A stretch of DNA of 64,000 nucleotides from JAAGZL01 sp050290785 (GTDB lineage: Bacteria > Pseudomonadota > Gammaproteobacteria > Chromatiales > Chromatiaceae), in NCBI GenBank assembly GCA_050290785.1, contig JBNKIR010000042.1, forward strand, positions 24,346 to 88,345, in the 5' to 3' direction. This document shows positions 1 to 8,814 of the stretch, piece after piece. A program made the translations under genes and the position numbers. Position 1 is the stretch's first letter. Every line of letters starts with the position of its first letter. The notes beneath the pieces were generated by a model, which searched no databases, was not told the DNA's origin, and was given only the letters and a program-made list of their open reading frames with translations.

Positions 1-1
1 G

Positions 2-1453
2 CGCCGCGAGAAACTCGCAGCACTGCGTGAGCAGGGTAACGCCTTCCCTAATGATTTCCGCCGTAACGTGGTGGCCGGTGAGCTACACGCTGAGTATGGG
101 GAGAAAAACGATGAGGAACTGGAGGCACTCGGTGTTCGGGTGAATGTCGCCGGTCGTCTGATGAGCCGCCGCATCATGGGTAAAGCCAGTTTTGCCCATA
201 TGCAGGATATGTCCGGACGTATTCAGCTCTTTGTTCAGCGCGATAACCTGCCGGAAGGGGTGTATGCGGAATTTAAAAAGGGTTGGGATATCGGGGATAT
301 CGTAGGTGCGGAAGGGCAGCTGTTCAAGACCAAGACGGGAGAGCTGTCGGTTAGGGTGGATGAGATCCGTCTGCTTACCAAATCTCTGCGCCCACTGCCG
401 GAGAAGTTCCACGGGCTTACCGATCAGGAGCAACGTTATCGTCAGCGCTATCTAGATCTGATCATGAATGAGGCGGTCAGGGATACCTTCCGTGTCCGCA
501 CCAATGTGGTCCAGTTTATTCGCAACTATCTGAATATGAAAGGTTTCCTTGAGGTGGAGACCCCTATGATGCAGGTGATCCCTGGCGGTGCCGCGGCCCG
601 TCCGTTTATCACCAAACATAATGCGCTGGATATGGATCTGTTTTTGCGTATTGCGCCGGAACTCTATCTCAAGCGTCTGGTGGTGGGCGGATTTGAAAAG
701 GTCTACGAGATAAACCGCAATTTCCGGAATGAAGGGCTGTCCACCAGGCATAACCCGGAGTTCACCATGCTGGAGTTCTACGAGGCCTATGCCGATTTCA
801 ATGATCTGATGGATCTCACAGAGGATATGTTGCGCTCTCTGGCACAGGAGATCCTGGGCACAACCACCATCGTCTATCAGGGTGATGAGTATGATTTTGG
901 CAGGCCTTTCCATCGTATGACGGTCAAGGAGTCCATACTCCATTTTAACTCGGATATAACTTCAGATGAGCTGGATGATATCGGCTCCGCCAAGGCCATC
1001 GCCGAGCGTCTGGAGATCCCGTTGAAAGAGAGCTATGGTCTGGGCAAGATTCAGATCGAGATATTCGAGAAGACGGTAGAAGACAGGTTGATGCACCCAA
1101 CCTTCATCACCGCCTATCCTACAGAGGTCTCACCACTGGCTCGACGTAATGATGACGACCCGTTTGTTACGGACCGCTTTGAATTCTTTGTCGGTGGGCG
1201 TGAGATCGCAAATGGGTTTTCCGAGTTGAATGATGCTGAGGATCAGGCGGAACGTTTTCGTCAGCAGGTCCAGGATAAAGAGGCAGGTGACATGGAGGCG
1301 ATGCACTTTGATGCCGATTATGTGCGTGCCTTGGAACATGGTCTGCCGCCAACAGCGGGTGAGGGCATAGGTATTGATCGTCTGGTGATGTTGTTTACCG
1401 ATTCGCCATCAATAAGGGATGTTCTGCTGTTTCCGCATATGCGACCTGAGTAG
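2..1453 (+). CDS. lysS: Lysyl-tRNA synthetase, class II (5' end outside window)
   Basis: Charges tRNA-Lys with lysine in the cytoplasm. The frame is open to the left edge of the window. Translation from base 2 begins RREKLAALREQG, which corresponds to the N-terminal helix region of E. coli LysS, so probably only a few tens of residues are missing. An OB-fold anticodon-binding domain comes first, then the class II catalytic core with motif 2 (FRNEGLSTRHNPEF) and motif 3 (GEGIGIDRLVMLF) near the C-terminus. The match to E. coli LysS is close along the whole length. The stop codon lies three bases from the stop of the converging HD-GYP gene, leaving no room for a terminator between them. Confidence 0.97.
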   Translation, partial: RREKLAALREQGNAFPNDFRRNVVAGELHAEYGEKNDEELEALGVRVNVAGRLMSRRIMGKASFAHMQDMSGRIQLFVQRDNLPEGVYAEFKKGWDIGDIVGAEGQLFKTKTGELSVRVDEIRLLTKSLRPLPEKFHGLTDQEQRYRQRYLDLIMNEAVRDTFRVRTNVVQFIRNYLNMKGFLEVETPMMQVIPGGAAARPFITKHNALDMDLFLRIAPELYLKRLVVGGFEKVYEINRNFRNEGLSTRHNPEFTMLEFYEAYADFNDLMDLTEDMLRSLAQEILGTTTIVYQGDEYDFGRPFHRMTVKESILHFNSDITSDELDDIGSAKAIAERLEIPLKESYGLGKIQIEIFEKTVEDRLMHPTFITAYPTEVSPLARRNDDDPFVTDRFEFFVGGREIANGFSELNDAEDQAERFRQQVQDKEAGDMEAMHFDADYVRALEHGLPPTAGEGIGIDRLVMLFTDSPSIRDVLLFPHMRPE

Positions 1454-1456
1454 CAC

Positions 1457-2842
1457 CTACTTTTCAAATACGCTAAGTCGATCAAAAATATCCTGTATTG
1501 ACTCTATTGATGCCATGATGTGTTCCAGCATCATGGTATCATGAGTGGAGGTTGAATCGTTGTAACTGTTGAACATGCGAACGGTATTGCGTATCTGCCA
1601 GGTTAACTCCTTGATAAGCAGTTCAATCTCGTTGAGTTCGTCTATTACCTTATCTTCTATGTCTGCCACTTCTCTTTCTTTTTTCAGCCATTCGGCAATT
1701 TCACTGCTCAACAACCCAGATTCATGTATGGTTGTGCGGATTCTATGTGTGATTGCGGTGAAAGCTGATAGCTGTTTTGCATCAAATTGCTCTATCCTGT
1801 CGCCGAGCTCCAACAGATTTTCGTGAATATCGTCTAGTGCTTCCTTTGCCTCTCTGAGAATATCGATCTGTTTCCCGAGATTTTTTGCATATTCCCTGGG
1901 GCAGCTGTCCGGTCTCAGTCTGAGTGGTTGTAGTCCTGATTTTTTTATGATCGCTACTGTTGCGCGATATACATCATATCCATTGGTAGTAGAGTTAAGT
2001 TGTAGGTAAGGCTTAATATCCCCGATGGTGCGTTGGCTGTCATTGAATGACTTGATTCGAATAGAGTGGATACTATCTGTCATCCCTATGATCCTTCCTG
2101 GCGTATCAAGCTGTTCTTCATTTAGGGTGAACGGATAGCCTGAACCGAAACAGTCTTCATGGTGTTCAATGACGGCGCGGGGGATTACGGGAGAGAGGCC
2201 TGGTATGGAGTCGGCTATAATTTTACCCACTATGACGTGGGCGCGTACGGTCTTCCATTCATCTGTAGACAGTTTTTTGTTGCTGCAAACAATGTCAGGA
2301 TCCAGATGCAGTAGCCCTATATCGTGTATAAGTGCGGCAACAAGGGTGTCGCGTATGTCATAAGTATCCAACCCCATTTCCCGAGCGATCATGGCGGCCA
2401 TCCAGGCCGAGAATATGCTCTTTTCAAACTCAGGATGCATCTGTGCTTCCAACACGGTAAGTTTTTGTGTTACCAGCGGATGTAGTCTTTCAAGCTTAAG
2501 CAGCCTTTCAAACTCAGGAGCAAAGCCCATCGCATCGTCGATGATACGGAGGTCAGGGTATTTATCCAGGAGGCGTCTGAATTCCTCTATCAGGGTCTTT
2601 GTGTCTGCCTGACGTTCCAGACCAACGTCATTATCGAGCGGCTTTAACAGCTTGTGTTTGATGAGTCTGTCGCGCAGGCCATCATCGATTGGCGCACCCT
2701 TGCGCGCAAGGAGTACGCCGTTGTCATTAAGGATATCTGCGATGGCAAATGCCTGGTTTCCACTGTTAGTGATCTCTGATAGGTGGAGAGAGTAGAAACC
2801 GTTTTTCGCATGTTCCTGATACTGTTGAATAAGCTCATCCAT
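1457..2842 (-). CDS. Divergent HD-GYP domain protein with C-terminal coiled coil
   Basis: 461-residue cytoplasmic protein of the HD-GYP family, which normally hydrolyses cyclic di-GMP. Visible are the HD pair at residues 173-174 (LIHDIG), a His at 202, HHE at 227-229 and GYP at 235-237. The usual lysine of HDIGK is replaced by Leu, and the HHERxDGxGYP motif reads HHEDCFGSGYP. Metal ligands therefore look kept but the substrate-binding region is altered, and activity is uncertain. The N-terminal ~110 residues match nothing I recognise, and the C-terminal ~120 residues are rich in heptad-like hydrophobics. No receiver or membrane segment is seen. A one-mismatch FNR-type site lies about 60 bases upstream of the start. 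Confidence 0.82.
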   Translation of the reverse strand: MDELIQQYQEHAKNGFYSLHLSEITNSGNQAFAIADILNDNGVLLARKGAPIDDGLRDRLIKHKLLKPLDNDVGLERQADTKTLIEEFRRLLDKYPDLRIIDDAMGFAPEFERLLKLERLHPLVTQKLTVLEAQMHPEFEKSIFSAWMAAMIAREMGLDTYDIRDTLVAALIHDIGLLHLDPDIVCSNKKLSTDEWKTVRAHVIVGKIIADSIPGLSPVIPRAVIEHHEDCFGSGYPFTLNEEQLDTPGRIIGMTDSIHSIRIKSFNDSQRTIGDIKPYLQLNSTTNGYDVYRATVAIIKKSGLQPLRLRPDSCPREYAKNLGKQIDILREAKEALDDIHENLLELGDRIEQFDAKQLSAFTAITHRIRTTIHESGLLSSEIAEWLKKEREVADIEDKVIDELNEIELLIKELTWQIRNTVRMFNSYNDSTSTHDTMMLEHIMASIESIQDIFDRLSVFEK

Positions 2843-2902
2843 TTCAAATCATTCTATTGCTCGAGGAGTATGACTTGTAAAGACTATTCATGGCCTTAAA
2901 AA

Positions 2903-2916
2903 TTGTTATTTATCAA
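2903..2916 (-). promoter_or_regulatory. Possible FNR/Anr-type site upstream of the HD-GYP gene
   Basis: TTGTT-ATTT-ATCAA differs from the FNR consensus TTGAT-N4-ATCAA by one base. It sits about 60-75 bases before the start of the minus-strand HD-GYP gene. It is weaker than the two perfect sites elsewhere in the window, and the region is AT-rich, so chance is plausible. Confidence 0.3.
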
Positions 2917-3051
2917 AATTGACAGCAGTCTCTTGTTAGATGTGGATGAAATAGGTGCCTCACCCAACACATCATATCGGCATGTTGTGTGGGAACTTTA
3001 TAAAATAGTGGAAAAATCAGAAGTTTTTTTCTTGTTTATTATGGCGGCTAT

Positions 3052-3390
3052 TTAGATATACATATCCACATCAGGATTCCAACTGAAACTGTCAACAGTT
3101 TCGGTTGTTACCTGGTGGTCATGTAGTGGGATGCCATCTGTATCTGCAATGGGAAATAACTCTTCGACATAGGCGCCCCATGAATTGATCTTCTTGCCGG
3201 AGAGCAGATTGAGCATTATATCGTCAATCATGTCTGTATCACCTGATATGTAGCATGACACAGTCCCGTCGCTAAGGTTGCTGGCCGCGGCTTCCAAATT
3301 ACGTTTCTGGCATGCACGTATAAAGGTCTGTCTGAACATCACCCCCTGAACCTTGCCACTGACTTTGAAAAATATGTGATTTTTTTTCAT
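3052..3390 (-). CDS. Acylphosphatase-family protein
   Basis: Small cytoplasmic enzyme family that hydrolyses acyl-phosphates. The signature GKVQGVMFR ends at the expected catalytic Arg20, and the partner Asn38 lies in SNLSDG, matching the family pattern N-x-x-D-G. At 112 residues it is about 20 longer than typical acylphosphatases, because of a C-terminal extension after the core fold. Its start codon overlaps the stop of the upstream GIY-YIG gene by four bases (ATGA), so the two are translationally coupled. Its physiological substrate is unknown. Confidence 0.85.
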   Translation of the reverse strand: MKKNHIFFKVSGKVQGVMFRQTFIRACQKRNLEAAASNLSDGTVSCYISGDTDMIDDIMLNLLSGKKINSWGAYVEELFPIADTDGIPLHDHQVTTETVDSFSWNPDVDMYI

Positions 3391-3656
3391 TTGTTCATGT
3401 CCATTAGCAGCATCTCCTTAGCCTTTTTGTCCATCTTCTTTATCTCGCATTCTCGTTTCGCGGCCTGAGAACGGGTCTTTATATTCTCTGTGTATACCAG
3501 GGTAACCGGGGTCCTGGAGCGGGTATATTTTGCCCCGAGTTTACTCGCGGAGTTATGCTCTTTTATCCTTTTATCTATATCTTTAGTTATTCCTGTATAT
3601 AGGCTGTTATCAGAGCAACGCACCATATACACGATCCAGCTATCATTCACCTGCAT
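3387..3656 (-). CDS. GIY-YIG nuclease-fold protein (YhbQ/UPF0213-like)
   Basis: 89-residue protein with the GIY-YIG fold: VYMVRCSDNSLYTGIT carries the two strands, followed by R in DIDKRIKEH and E in KRECEIKK where the family has its catalytic Arg and Glu. The length matches single-domain YhbQ-type proteins, which are proposed structure-specific DNA nucleases of unsettled biological role. It is the first gene of a two-gene unit with the acylphosphatase and overlaps it by four bases. Confidence 0.85.
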   Translation of the reverse strand: MQVNDSWIVYMVRCSDNSLYTGITKDIDKRIKEHNSASKLGAKYTRSRTPVTLVYTENIKTRSQAAKRECEIKKMDKKAKEMLLMDMNK

Positions 3657-3908
3657 CTAACCTGTTGTTTTATTAAGAAAGAGTTATCTAATAATCGCCA
3701 TTGCCATGCCTGACATGAGTTGACAATTTTTAATGATATTAAACAACAATATAGTTATGAAGGGATACTTTCCAAGGAATTTTTGCATTAGAATGCCAGA
3801 ATCACAATATACGTTGGGTGCTTATTGATAGATTCGCTATGTTGTAATCACCCATGGTTGGATGATTGTGAGTTAACAAGAAAGATTTGTATCGCTAGAG
3901 GTAGAAAA

Positions 3909-4118
3909 ATGGTTACTGGTACCGTCAAATGGTTTAACGAGTCTAAGGGCTACGGTTTTATTTCCCCGCAGGATGGAAGTTCAGACGTGTTTGTACATTT
4001 CTCAGCCATCGAAGGTAGTGGCTTTAAGACATTGCAGGAAGGGGAGACTGTTCAGTTTGATGTGGAAAATGGTCCAAAAGGTCCGCAGGCTGTAAGGGTC
4101 ACAAAAGAGACTGGATAG
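3909..4118 (+). CDS. Cold-shock domain protein, CspA family
   Basis: 69-residue single-stranded nucleic-acid-binding protein acting as an RNA chaperone. The cold-shock domain is complete: TGTVKWFNESKGYGFI contains the RNP1-like motif and VFVHFSAI the RNP2-like motif. The frame is open further upstream to 3825, but the ATG at 3909 is preceded by a purine-rich GAGGTAGAAAA stretch and gives the exact family N-terminus, so I choose it. About 250 bases of AT-rich non-coding DNA precede it, compatible with the long 5' leader common in csp genes. I could not place its promoter with confidence. Confidence 0.93.
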   Translation: MVTGTVKWFNESKGYGFISPQDGSSDVFVHFSAIEGSGFKTLQEGETVQFDVENGPKGPQAVRVTKETG

Positions 4119-4456
4119 CAGTCCGACTTTAGCTTCCAGCAAAGAATATTCGTCATTGGATAGAATGGCGGATTTGCCTGACTCGGCCTAGTCTGTAAGT
4201 TAGGCCTGATATATTTCATCTATCGCGTTTGCCAGACAGATCGTCAGGTGTACGCGTGGTAGGGTTGGGTCTTGTCTGTTCGTTTGTAGATGATTTGTCG
4301 AGTGACGCTGTATCCATTTTTTATCCATCTTCCGAATATTGCATCCCTATCCGTGTGATCAGCTGCTAGGCTGTTACTGCAGGACACTTCTGTTTATATT
4401 CCAGCTTGACAGGATATCCACTTCAGAGGTGGATATCCTGCCGTGCATGTTTATAT
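4119..4456. other. Non-coding stretch between cspA-like gene and hsp20
   Basis: No convincing ORF. It holds a weak dyad near 4187-4210 and one strong inverted repeat at 4410-4440, listed separately. This is the shared 3' region of two convergent genes. Confidence 0.6.
4410..4440. repeat. 12-bp perfect inverted repeat at the hsp20 3' end
   Basis: CAGGATATCCAC, a 7-base loop, then GTGGATATCCTG. There is no T-tract on either side, so it is not a standard intrinsic terminator, but it lies just after the hsp20 stop (minus strand) and may act as one or protect the transcript end. The 11-mer TGTTTATATTC occurs on both sides, at 4391-4401 and 4448-4458. Confidence 0.6.
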
Positions 4457-4855
4457 TCAGGATACCTCGATACGCCTTGGTGTTGCTTCTTTACTCTTCG
4501 GGAGTCGAAGTGTAAGGACGCCGTCTTCCGTTTTGGCGGTAATTCCGACCTGATCGATCTCATTGGACATGGAGAAGCTTCTGCTGTAGTGCCCAATATT
4601 GTATTCGGTATATACGGGGGTAAGCCCGTCATATTTTGAGTGGCTTACCCTGCCTTCGACAGAGAGGATATTTTTCTCTATGTGAATCTCGATGTCGTCG
4701 CGGTCAACTCCAGGCATCTCCATAACCACGATCAGTGCATCATCTTTTTCGAATATATCCGTATAGGGGACATAATGCTTTCCAGGAACGGTCTTTTCCT
4801 GGTCGGTTTGCAGTTCCTTTTTTTCCATGGTGTCTAATACGTTTGAGTCGCTCAT
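4457..4855 (-). CDS. Small heat-shock protein, Hsp20 family
   Basis: 132-residue ATP-independent holdase. An alpha-crystallin domain runs from about residue 27 to the end, with the hallmark MPGVDRDDIEI near its start, GVLTLRLPK in the last strands, and a C-terminal IxV anchor (RRIEV). The first 25 residues are polar. The ATG is preceded by GAGG eight bases upstream. It follows a second hsp20 by 66 bases on the same strand with no visible terminator between, so the pair is probably co-transcribed from the sigma-32-like promoter ahead of the first gene. Confidence 0.93.
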   Translation of the reverse strand: MSDSNVLDTMEKKELQTDQEKTVPGKHYVPYTDIFEKDDALIVVMEMPGVDRDDIEIHIEKNILSVEGRVSHSKYDGLTPVYTEYNIGHYSRSFSMSNEIDQVGITAKTEDGVLTLRLPKSKEATPRRIEVS

Positions 4856-4921
4856 CTCTTTGTCCTCGCAAACTAAATAAGACTATTGGATGAATAGGGT
4901 TCACCTAGATTGGCAGCATAA

Positions 4922-5347
4922 TCAGTTTATGGTGATTGATTTTGCTTTATCCTTTTCTGCCCGTGGCAGGAACAGGGCCAGCACTCCATCCCTTAGTTCC
5001 GCCTTCACATGATCTGAATCTATCTCCAAAGGTAGGTTGAAGGTGCGATCAAAGTTCCCTGCTGAGCGTTCGCGTCGATGAATGCTCATGTTTTCATCTT
5101 GCTCAACCATCTTTTTACCAGATATACGGAGCTGGTTTCTCTTGATGGATATATCAAGATCCTCCTTTTTTACCCCGGGGAGTTCGGCTGTCACCACCAG
5201 GTCTTCCCCCTGTTGGAATACATTAACCGGGGGGTAGCTGCCGTGGCTGGAGGTTGTGTGTCCAATCCAGTCGCTTAGCCTGGAACGCTCCAGGGCGTGC
5301 TGCATATTCAGTAAGGCCTCGAACGGGTCTGCAAATTTTGTGATCAT
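4922..5347 (-). CDS. Small heat-shock protein, Hsp20 family (IbpA-like)
   Basis: 141-residue holdase. The N-terminal arm (FADPFEALLNMQ) resembles class A proteobacterial sHSPs. The alpha-crystallin domain includes LPGVKKEDLDISI and DGVLALFLPR, and the chain ends in an IxI anchor (SITIN). The ATG at 5347 has AAGGAG six bases upstream. It is the promoter-proximal gene of an hsp20 pair; two different sHSPs in tandem often form mixed or complementary assemblies, although that is family knowledge and not visible here. Confidence 0.95.
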   Translation of the reverse strand: MITKFADPFEALLNMQHALERSRLSDWIGHTTSSHGSYPPVNVFQQGEDLVVTAELPGVKKEDLDISIKRNQLRISGKKMVEQDENMSIHRRERSAGNFDRTFNLPLEIDSDHVKAELRDGVLALFLPRAEKDKAKSITIN

Positions 5348-5400
5348 TTCTAAGCTCCTTGGTAGTCAACAAATACCAGTAAATTCGTAATGTATTGACT

Positions 5401-5429
5401 AAATAGGAGCGCTTTATGGTTTTTTCAAG
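5401..5429 (-). promoter_or_regulatory. Sigma-32-like heat-shock promoter for the hsp20 pair
   Basis: On the minus strand CTTGAAA (5423-5429) is a perfect -35 heat-shock element. After 14 bases comes TCCTATTT (5401-5408), matching five of the seven fixed bases of the CCCCATNT -10 element. The spacing is within the sigma-32 range. A start near 5394 would give a leader of about 46 bases. Confidence 0.65.
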
Positions 5430-5469
5430 ATGTCGGATTTGGAGCAATCCGGGGAGGAGGGTGGTGGGA

Positions 5470-5497
5470 GGCGGCTATGGCGCGAGCCATAGCCGCC
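5470..5497. terminator. Strong hairpin after ppdK
   Basis: GGCGGCTATGGC, GCGA tetraloop, GCCATAGCCGCC: a perfect 12-bp GC-rich stem beginning 6 bases after the ppdK stop on the minus strand. There is no T-tract, so it may be a Rho-assisted or 3'-stabilising hairpin and not a classical intrinsic terminator. Confidence 0.5.
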
Positions 5498-5503
5498 GGT
5501 AGA

Positions 5504-8161
5504 TCAGTCGTACTTGACCACCATATTTTTTACCGCTGCCTGGGCCGTCGCCAGTCTGGCTATGGGTACACGGAATGGAGAACATGATACATAGTCCAGC
5601 CCGGTCTTATGGCAGAATTCGATGGAGGCTGGGTCTCCGCCATGTTCGCCGCAGATGCCCACCTTGAGTCCTCTGCGTACGCTTCTGCCCTTGGTGGTAC
5701 CCATCTCCAGGAGTTGCCCCACACCGGTGGTGTCAAGGGACTGGAACGGGTCGCAGTAGAGGATCTCCTGTTTGATGTATTCAGGCAGGAAGGTGTTTAC
5801 ATCATCACGGCTGTAACCGAAGGTCATCTGGGTGAGGTCATTGGTGCCGAAACTGAAGAAGTCGGCATATTCAGCGATCTCATCTGCTGTCAGGGCGGCA
5901 CGGGGGATCTCAATCATGGTGCCTATGAGTATATCAAGCTTGTCACTGAATCCATTCTCATCCTTAACTGCAGCTATGGTCTGTTCGACCTTGGAACGCA
6001 GTAGTGAAAGCTCGTTTGCAGTTCCCACCAGTGGGATCATTATCTCAGGCTTGGCGTCGACGCCATCCTTGATACATGCGATAGCTGCCTCGGTAATGGC
6101 TCTGACCTGCATCTCAAGGATTTCAGGGTAGGTAACAGAGAGACGGCATCCGCGGTGTCCCAGCATGGGGTTGGCCTCATGCAGTTGGGTCAGGCGTTGC
6201 TTTACCTTCTCAACCGTTATGCCCATATGGTCTGCGAGTTCCTGTTGGATCTCTTCATCATGTGGTAGAAATTCATGTAGTGGAGGGTCCAGCAGACGAA
6301 TGGTTACCGGGAGTCCGTCCATTGCAGTAAGGATGCCGATAAAGTCAGTGCGTTGATGCGGCAGCAGCTTGTCCAGGGCGATGCGGCGCTGCTGCTCGGT
6401 TTCTGCCAGGATCATCTCGCGCATATCGGTAATGCGGTTCTCGTCAAAAAACATATGCTCGGTACGGCATAGACCTATGCCTTCGGCACCAAAGGCCCTG
6501 GCCCTTTCAGCATCCTTCGGGGTATCGGCATTGGTCCTGACCTGTAATTTGCGGAACTCATCCGCCCACTGCATTACCGCAGTAAACTCGTCCGACAGTT
6601 CCGGTTCCTTGGTAGGTACCGCACCTGCCATGACCTCGCCGGATGTGCCATCCAGGCTGATTACATCATCTGCGCCGAAGGTACGGCCGCTGATCTTGAT
6701 GGTCTTGCTGGCCTCATCTATCTCAATATCTCCAGCGCCCGCTACGCAGCATTTACCCCAACCTCTGGCAACCACAGCCGCGTGACTGGTCATGCCGCCG
6801 GTGGAGGTGAGGATGCCTGCTGCCACATGCATGCCGTTAACGTCTTCCGGGCTGGTCTCCTTGCGCACCAGAAGCACAGATTCGCCCTGTGCGGTACGCT
6901 CTACCGCCTCTTCAGCGGTGAATGCGAGTTTGCCGGATGCGGCGCCAGGGGAGGCCGGGAGACCTACGGTCAAAATATCCCGGTCCGCCGAGGGATCGAA
7001 TGTGGGGAGCAGGAGCTGTGTCAGGTCGTTGGCAGGGATACGTACAAGGGCATCACCTCGGGTGATGTGTCCTTCCATGAACATGTCTACTGCGATCTTT
7101 ACCGCGGCCAGTCCGGTGCGTTTGCCGGTTCTGGTCTGAAGGATATAGAGTTTGTCGTGCTCAATGGTGAACTCGATATCCTGCATCTCGCGATAGTGAT
7201 CTTCCAAGATGCGTTTTGTCTCCAGCAGTTGGTCATATATGCCGCTGTTCCATGCGCCCATTTCGCTGATGTTCTTGGGTGTGCGAATGCCGGCCACCAC
7301 ATCTTCGCCCTGGGCGTTGATCAGGAATTCACCATAAAATTCGTTTACGCCGGTGGAGGGGTTTCTGGTAAAGGCCACACCAGTACCGGAATCGTCTCCC
7401 ATGTTGCCAAAGACCATGGTCTGGACGTTTACTGCGGTTCCCATCAGACCGGTGATCTCATTGATCTCACGGTAGCTGACGGCGCGCGGGGTGTTCCAAC
7501 TCTTGAACACCGCCTCAATGGATTTTTCCAGTTGCTGGTACGGGTCCTGTGGAAACTCCTCTCCGGTATGCTTTTGGTACACGGCCTTGTAGGCCTCAAT
7601 CAGTTTTTCCAGACCGGTTTCGTCCAACTCGGTATCCAGTTTGACTCCAAATTCAGATTTAATACGGTCGAACTCTTTCTCAAACTCTTCATGTGCCACA
7701 CCCATTACCACATCGCCAAACATATTGATGAGACGGCGGTAGGCATCCAGTGCGAAACGTCTGTTATCAAAGGCCTTGGCTAGACCAACGATCGCCTTAT
7801 CGTTTAGGCCAAGGTTCAGGACCGTGTCCATCATGCCCGGCATACTGATGGCGGCACCACTTCGTACGGAAACAATCAGAGGGTTCTCCTCGCTCCCGAA
7901 ATTTTTGCCCGTCTCCTTTTCCAAATGTTCCATATTGGAGTGGACTTCCTGCATCAGGCGCCCAGGTAATTTTCCACCGCACTTGTTGTATTCAGAGCAT
8001 GTCTCTGTGGTGATTGTGAATCCTGGAGGCACAGGTAGCCCGATCGACGTCATTTCCGCCAGGTTTGCGCCTTTGCCTCCTAGCAGCTCTTTCATGTCCT
8101 TGGAGCCTTCTGACTTGCTCTTTCCGAAATAGTAGACTCGTTTGATGGATTCTAGTGTCAT
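5504..8161 (-). CDS. ppdK: Pyruvate, phosphate dikinase
   Basis: Interconverts pyruvate, ATP and phosphate with PEP, AMP and pyrophosphate. At 885 residues it has the full family length. In order: ATP-grasp nucleotide-binding domain (LGGKGANLAEM at 27-37, SVRSGAAISMPGMMDT near 98-113), the swivelling phosphohistidine domain with catalytic His460 in GGMTSHAAVVARG, and the C-terminal PEP/pyruvate barrel with GICGEHGGDP. With the GTP-PEPCK gene 18 kb away and glgC it supports gluconeogenic carbon flow toward sugar and glycogen, or pyrophosphate-based glycolysis. Start is ATG with AAGG upstream. It is transcribed alone; the next gene upstream is 270 bases away. Confidence 0.97.
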   Translation of the reverse strand: MTLESIKRVYYFGKSKSEGSKDMKELLGGKGANLAEMTSIGLPVPPGFTITTETCSEYNKCGGKLPGRLMQEVHSNMEHLEKETGKNFGSEENPLIVSVRSGAAISMPGMMDTVLNLGLNDKAIVGLAKAFDNRRFALDAYRRLINMFGDVVMGVAHEEFEKEFDRIKSEFGVKLDTELDETGLEKLIEAYKAVYQKHTGEEFPQDPYQQLEKSIEAVFKSWNTPRAVSYREINEITGLMGTAVNVQTMVFGNMGDDSGTGVAFTRNPSTGVNEFYGEFLINAQGEDVVAGIRTPKNISEMGAWNSGIYDQLLETKRILEDHYREMQDIEFTIEHDKLYILQTRTGKRTGLAAVKIAVDMFMEGHITRGDALVRIPANDLTQLLLPTFDPSADRDILTVGLPASPGAASGKLAFTAEEAVERTAQGESVLLVRKETSPEDVNGMHVAAGILTSTGGMTSHAAVVARGWGKCCVAGAGDIEIDEASKTIKISGRTFGADDVISLDGTSGEVMAGAVPTKEPELSDEFTAVMQWADEFRKLQVRTNADTPKDAERARAFGAEGIGLCRTEHMFFDENRITDMREMILAETEQQRRIALDKLLPHQRTDFIGILTAMDGLPVTIRLLDPPLHEFLPHDEEIQQELADHMGITVEKVKQRLTQLHEANPMLGHRGCRLSVTYPEILEMQVRAITEAAIACIKDGVDAKPEIMIPLVGTANELSLLRSKVEQTIAAVKDENGFSDKLDILIGTMIEIPRAALTADEIAEYADFFSFGTNDLTQMTFGYSRDDVNTFLPEYIKQEILYCDPFQSLDTTGVGQLLEMGTTKGRSVRRGLKVGICGEHGGDPASIEFCHKTGLDYVSCSPFRVPIARLATAQAAVKNMVVKYD

Positions 8162-8430
8162 TGTTTGGCCTTATGGGCAGTAGTGAATTAAATAAATATC
8201 CAATAAAAATAGCAGGTTAATGCCATGAATGTGCGGATGAACTATTATTTTAAACCCGGCATATATTAATTATCAGGGGCCAATATTCAAGTATTTATAT
8301 TGGCTCAGCTGAAAAAAAGTACATTTATAGTGGGTTATGCTGGTTTGTTTAACCAGAATGTTATGGCTCGGTCTGGCTGCTATGAGATATGGATGCCGCA
8401 GAAAATGTGTTTTTGTTGCTCAATGAATGG

Positions 8431-8814
8431 CTATAAATGGTCCCACGGTTCCTCGTAGCTTGGTACTTCTTCTGAGCTCTCAGATCCGACGGCATAATCT
8501 GAAAAACTATTCTCTTCCACCTCTTCCAATCCGTAAGCGGTGGAATCCCAGTCAGTGGTGTCTGTATCAGTAATGGAGGAGCCCAGATCATCGAGTTCGG
8601 AAACATCCAGCGCCCCCGAGATATCTTCCGGCGACGCAATCTGTTCCAGGTCCATTTGGTACCAATCATCAATATCAATCTCTTCGATATCACCGTCAAA
8701 GTACTGAATCTCGATTACGAGATCGCTTTCATCTACGGCAACTACCTGGAATTTCTGTCCCTTATCCAGATGCTGATACCAAGAGTTAACGATGGGATCC
8801 GATTCCGTAGCCAT
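8431..8814 (-). CDS. DUF6763-like acidic protein
   Basis: 127-residue soluble, very acidic protein of unknown function. The N-terminal 60 residues (NSWYQHLDKGQKFQVVAVDE, then IEIQYFDGDIEEIDIDDWY) match my memory of the gammaproteobacterial DUF6763 family. The C-terminal half is a low-complexity Asp/Glu/Ser-rich tail. The frame reaches back to 8844, but the ATG at 8814 has AGGAG at the right distance and gives the family N-terminus (MATESDP). No catalytic residues can be named. Confidence 0.75.
   Translation of the reverse strand: MATESDPIVNSWYQHLDKGQKFQVVAVDESDLVIEIQYFDGDIEEIDIDDWYQMDLEQIASPEDISGALDVSELDDLGSSITDTDTTDWDSTAYGLEEVEENSFSDYAVGSESSEEVPSYEEPWDHL

Noticed and set aside
5354..5410. 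GCTCCT/AGGAGC complementarity that might make an RNA thermometer before the first hsp20
   Set aside because: The upstream half lies inside the predicted -10 element and would not be in the transcript if the sigma-32-like promoter is used.
6782..7783. 333-codon plus-strand ORF opposite ppdK
   Set aside because: Fully inside the antisense of a well-conserved enzyme; the translation is His/Gly/Cys-rich nonsense.
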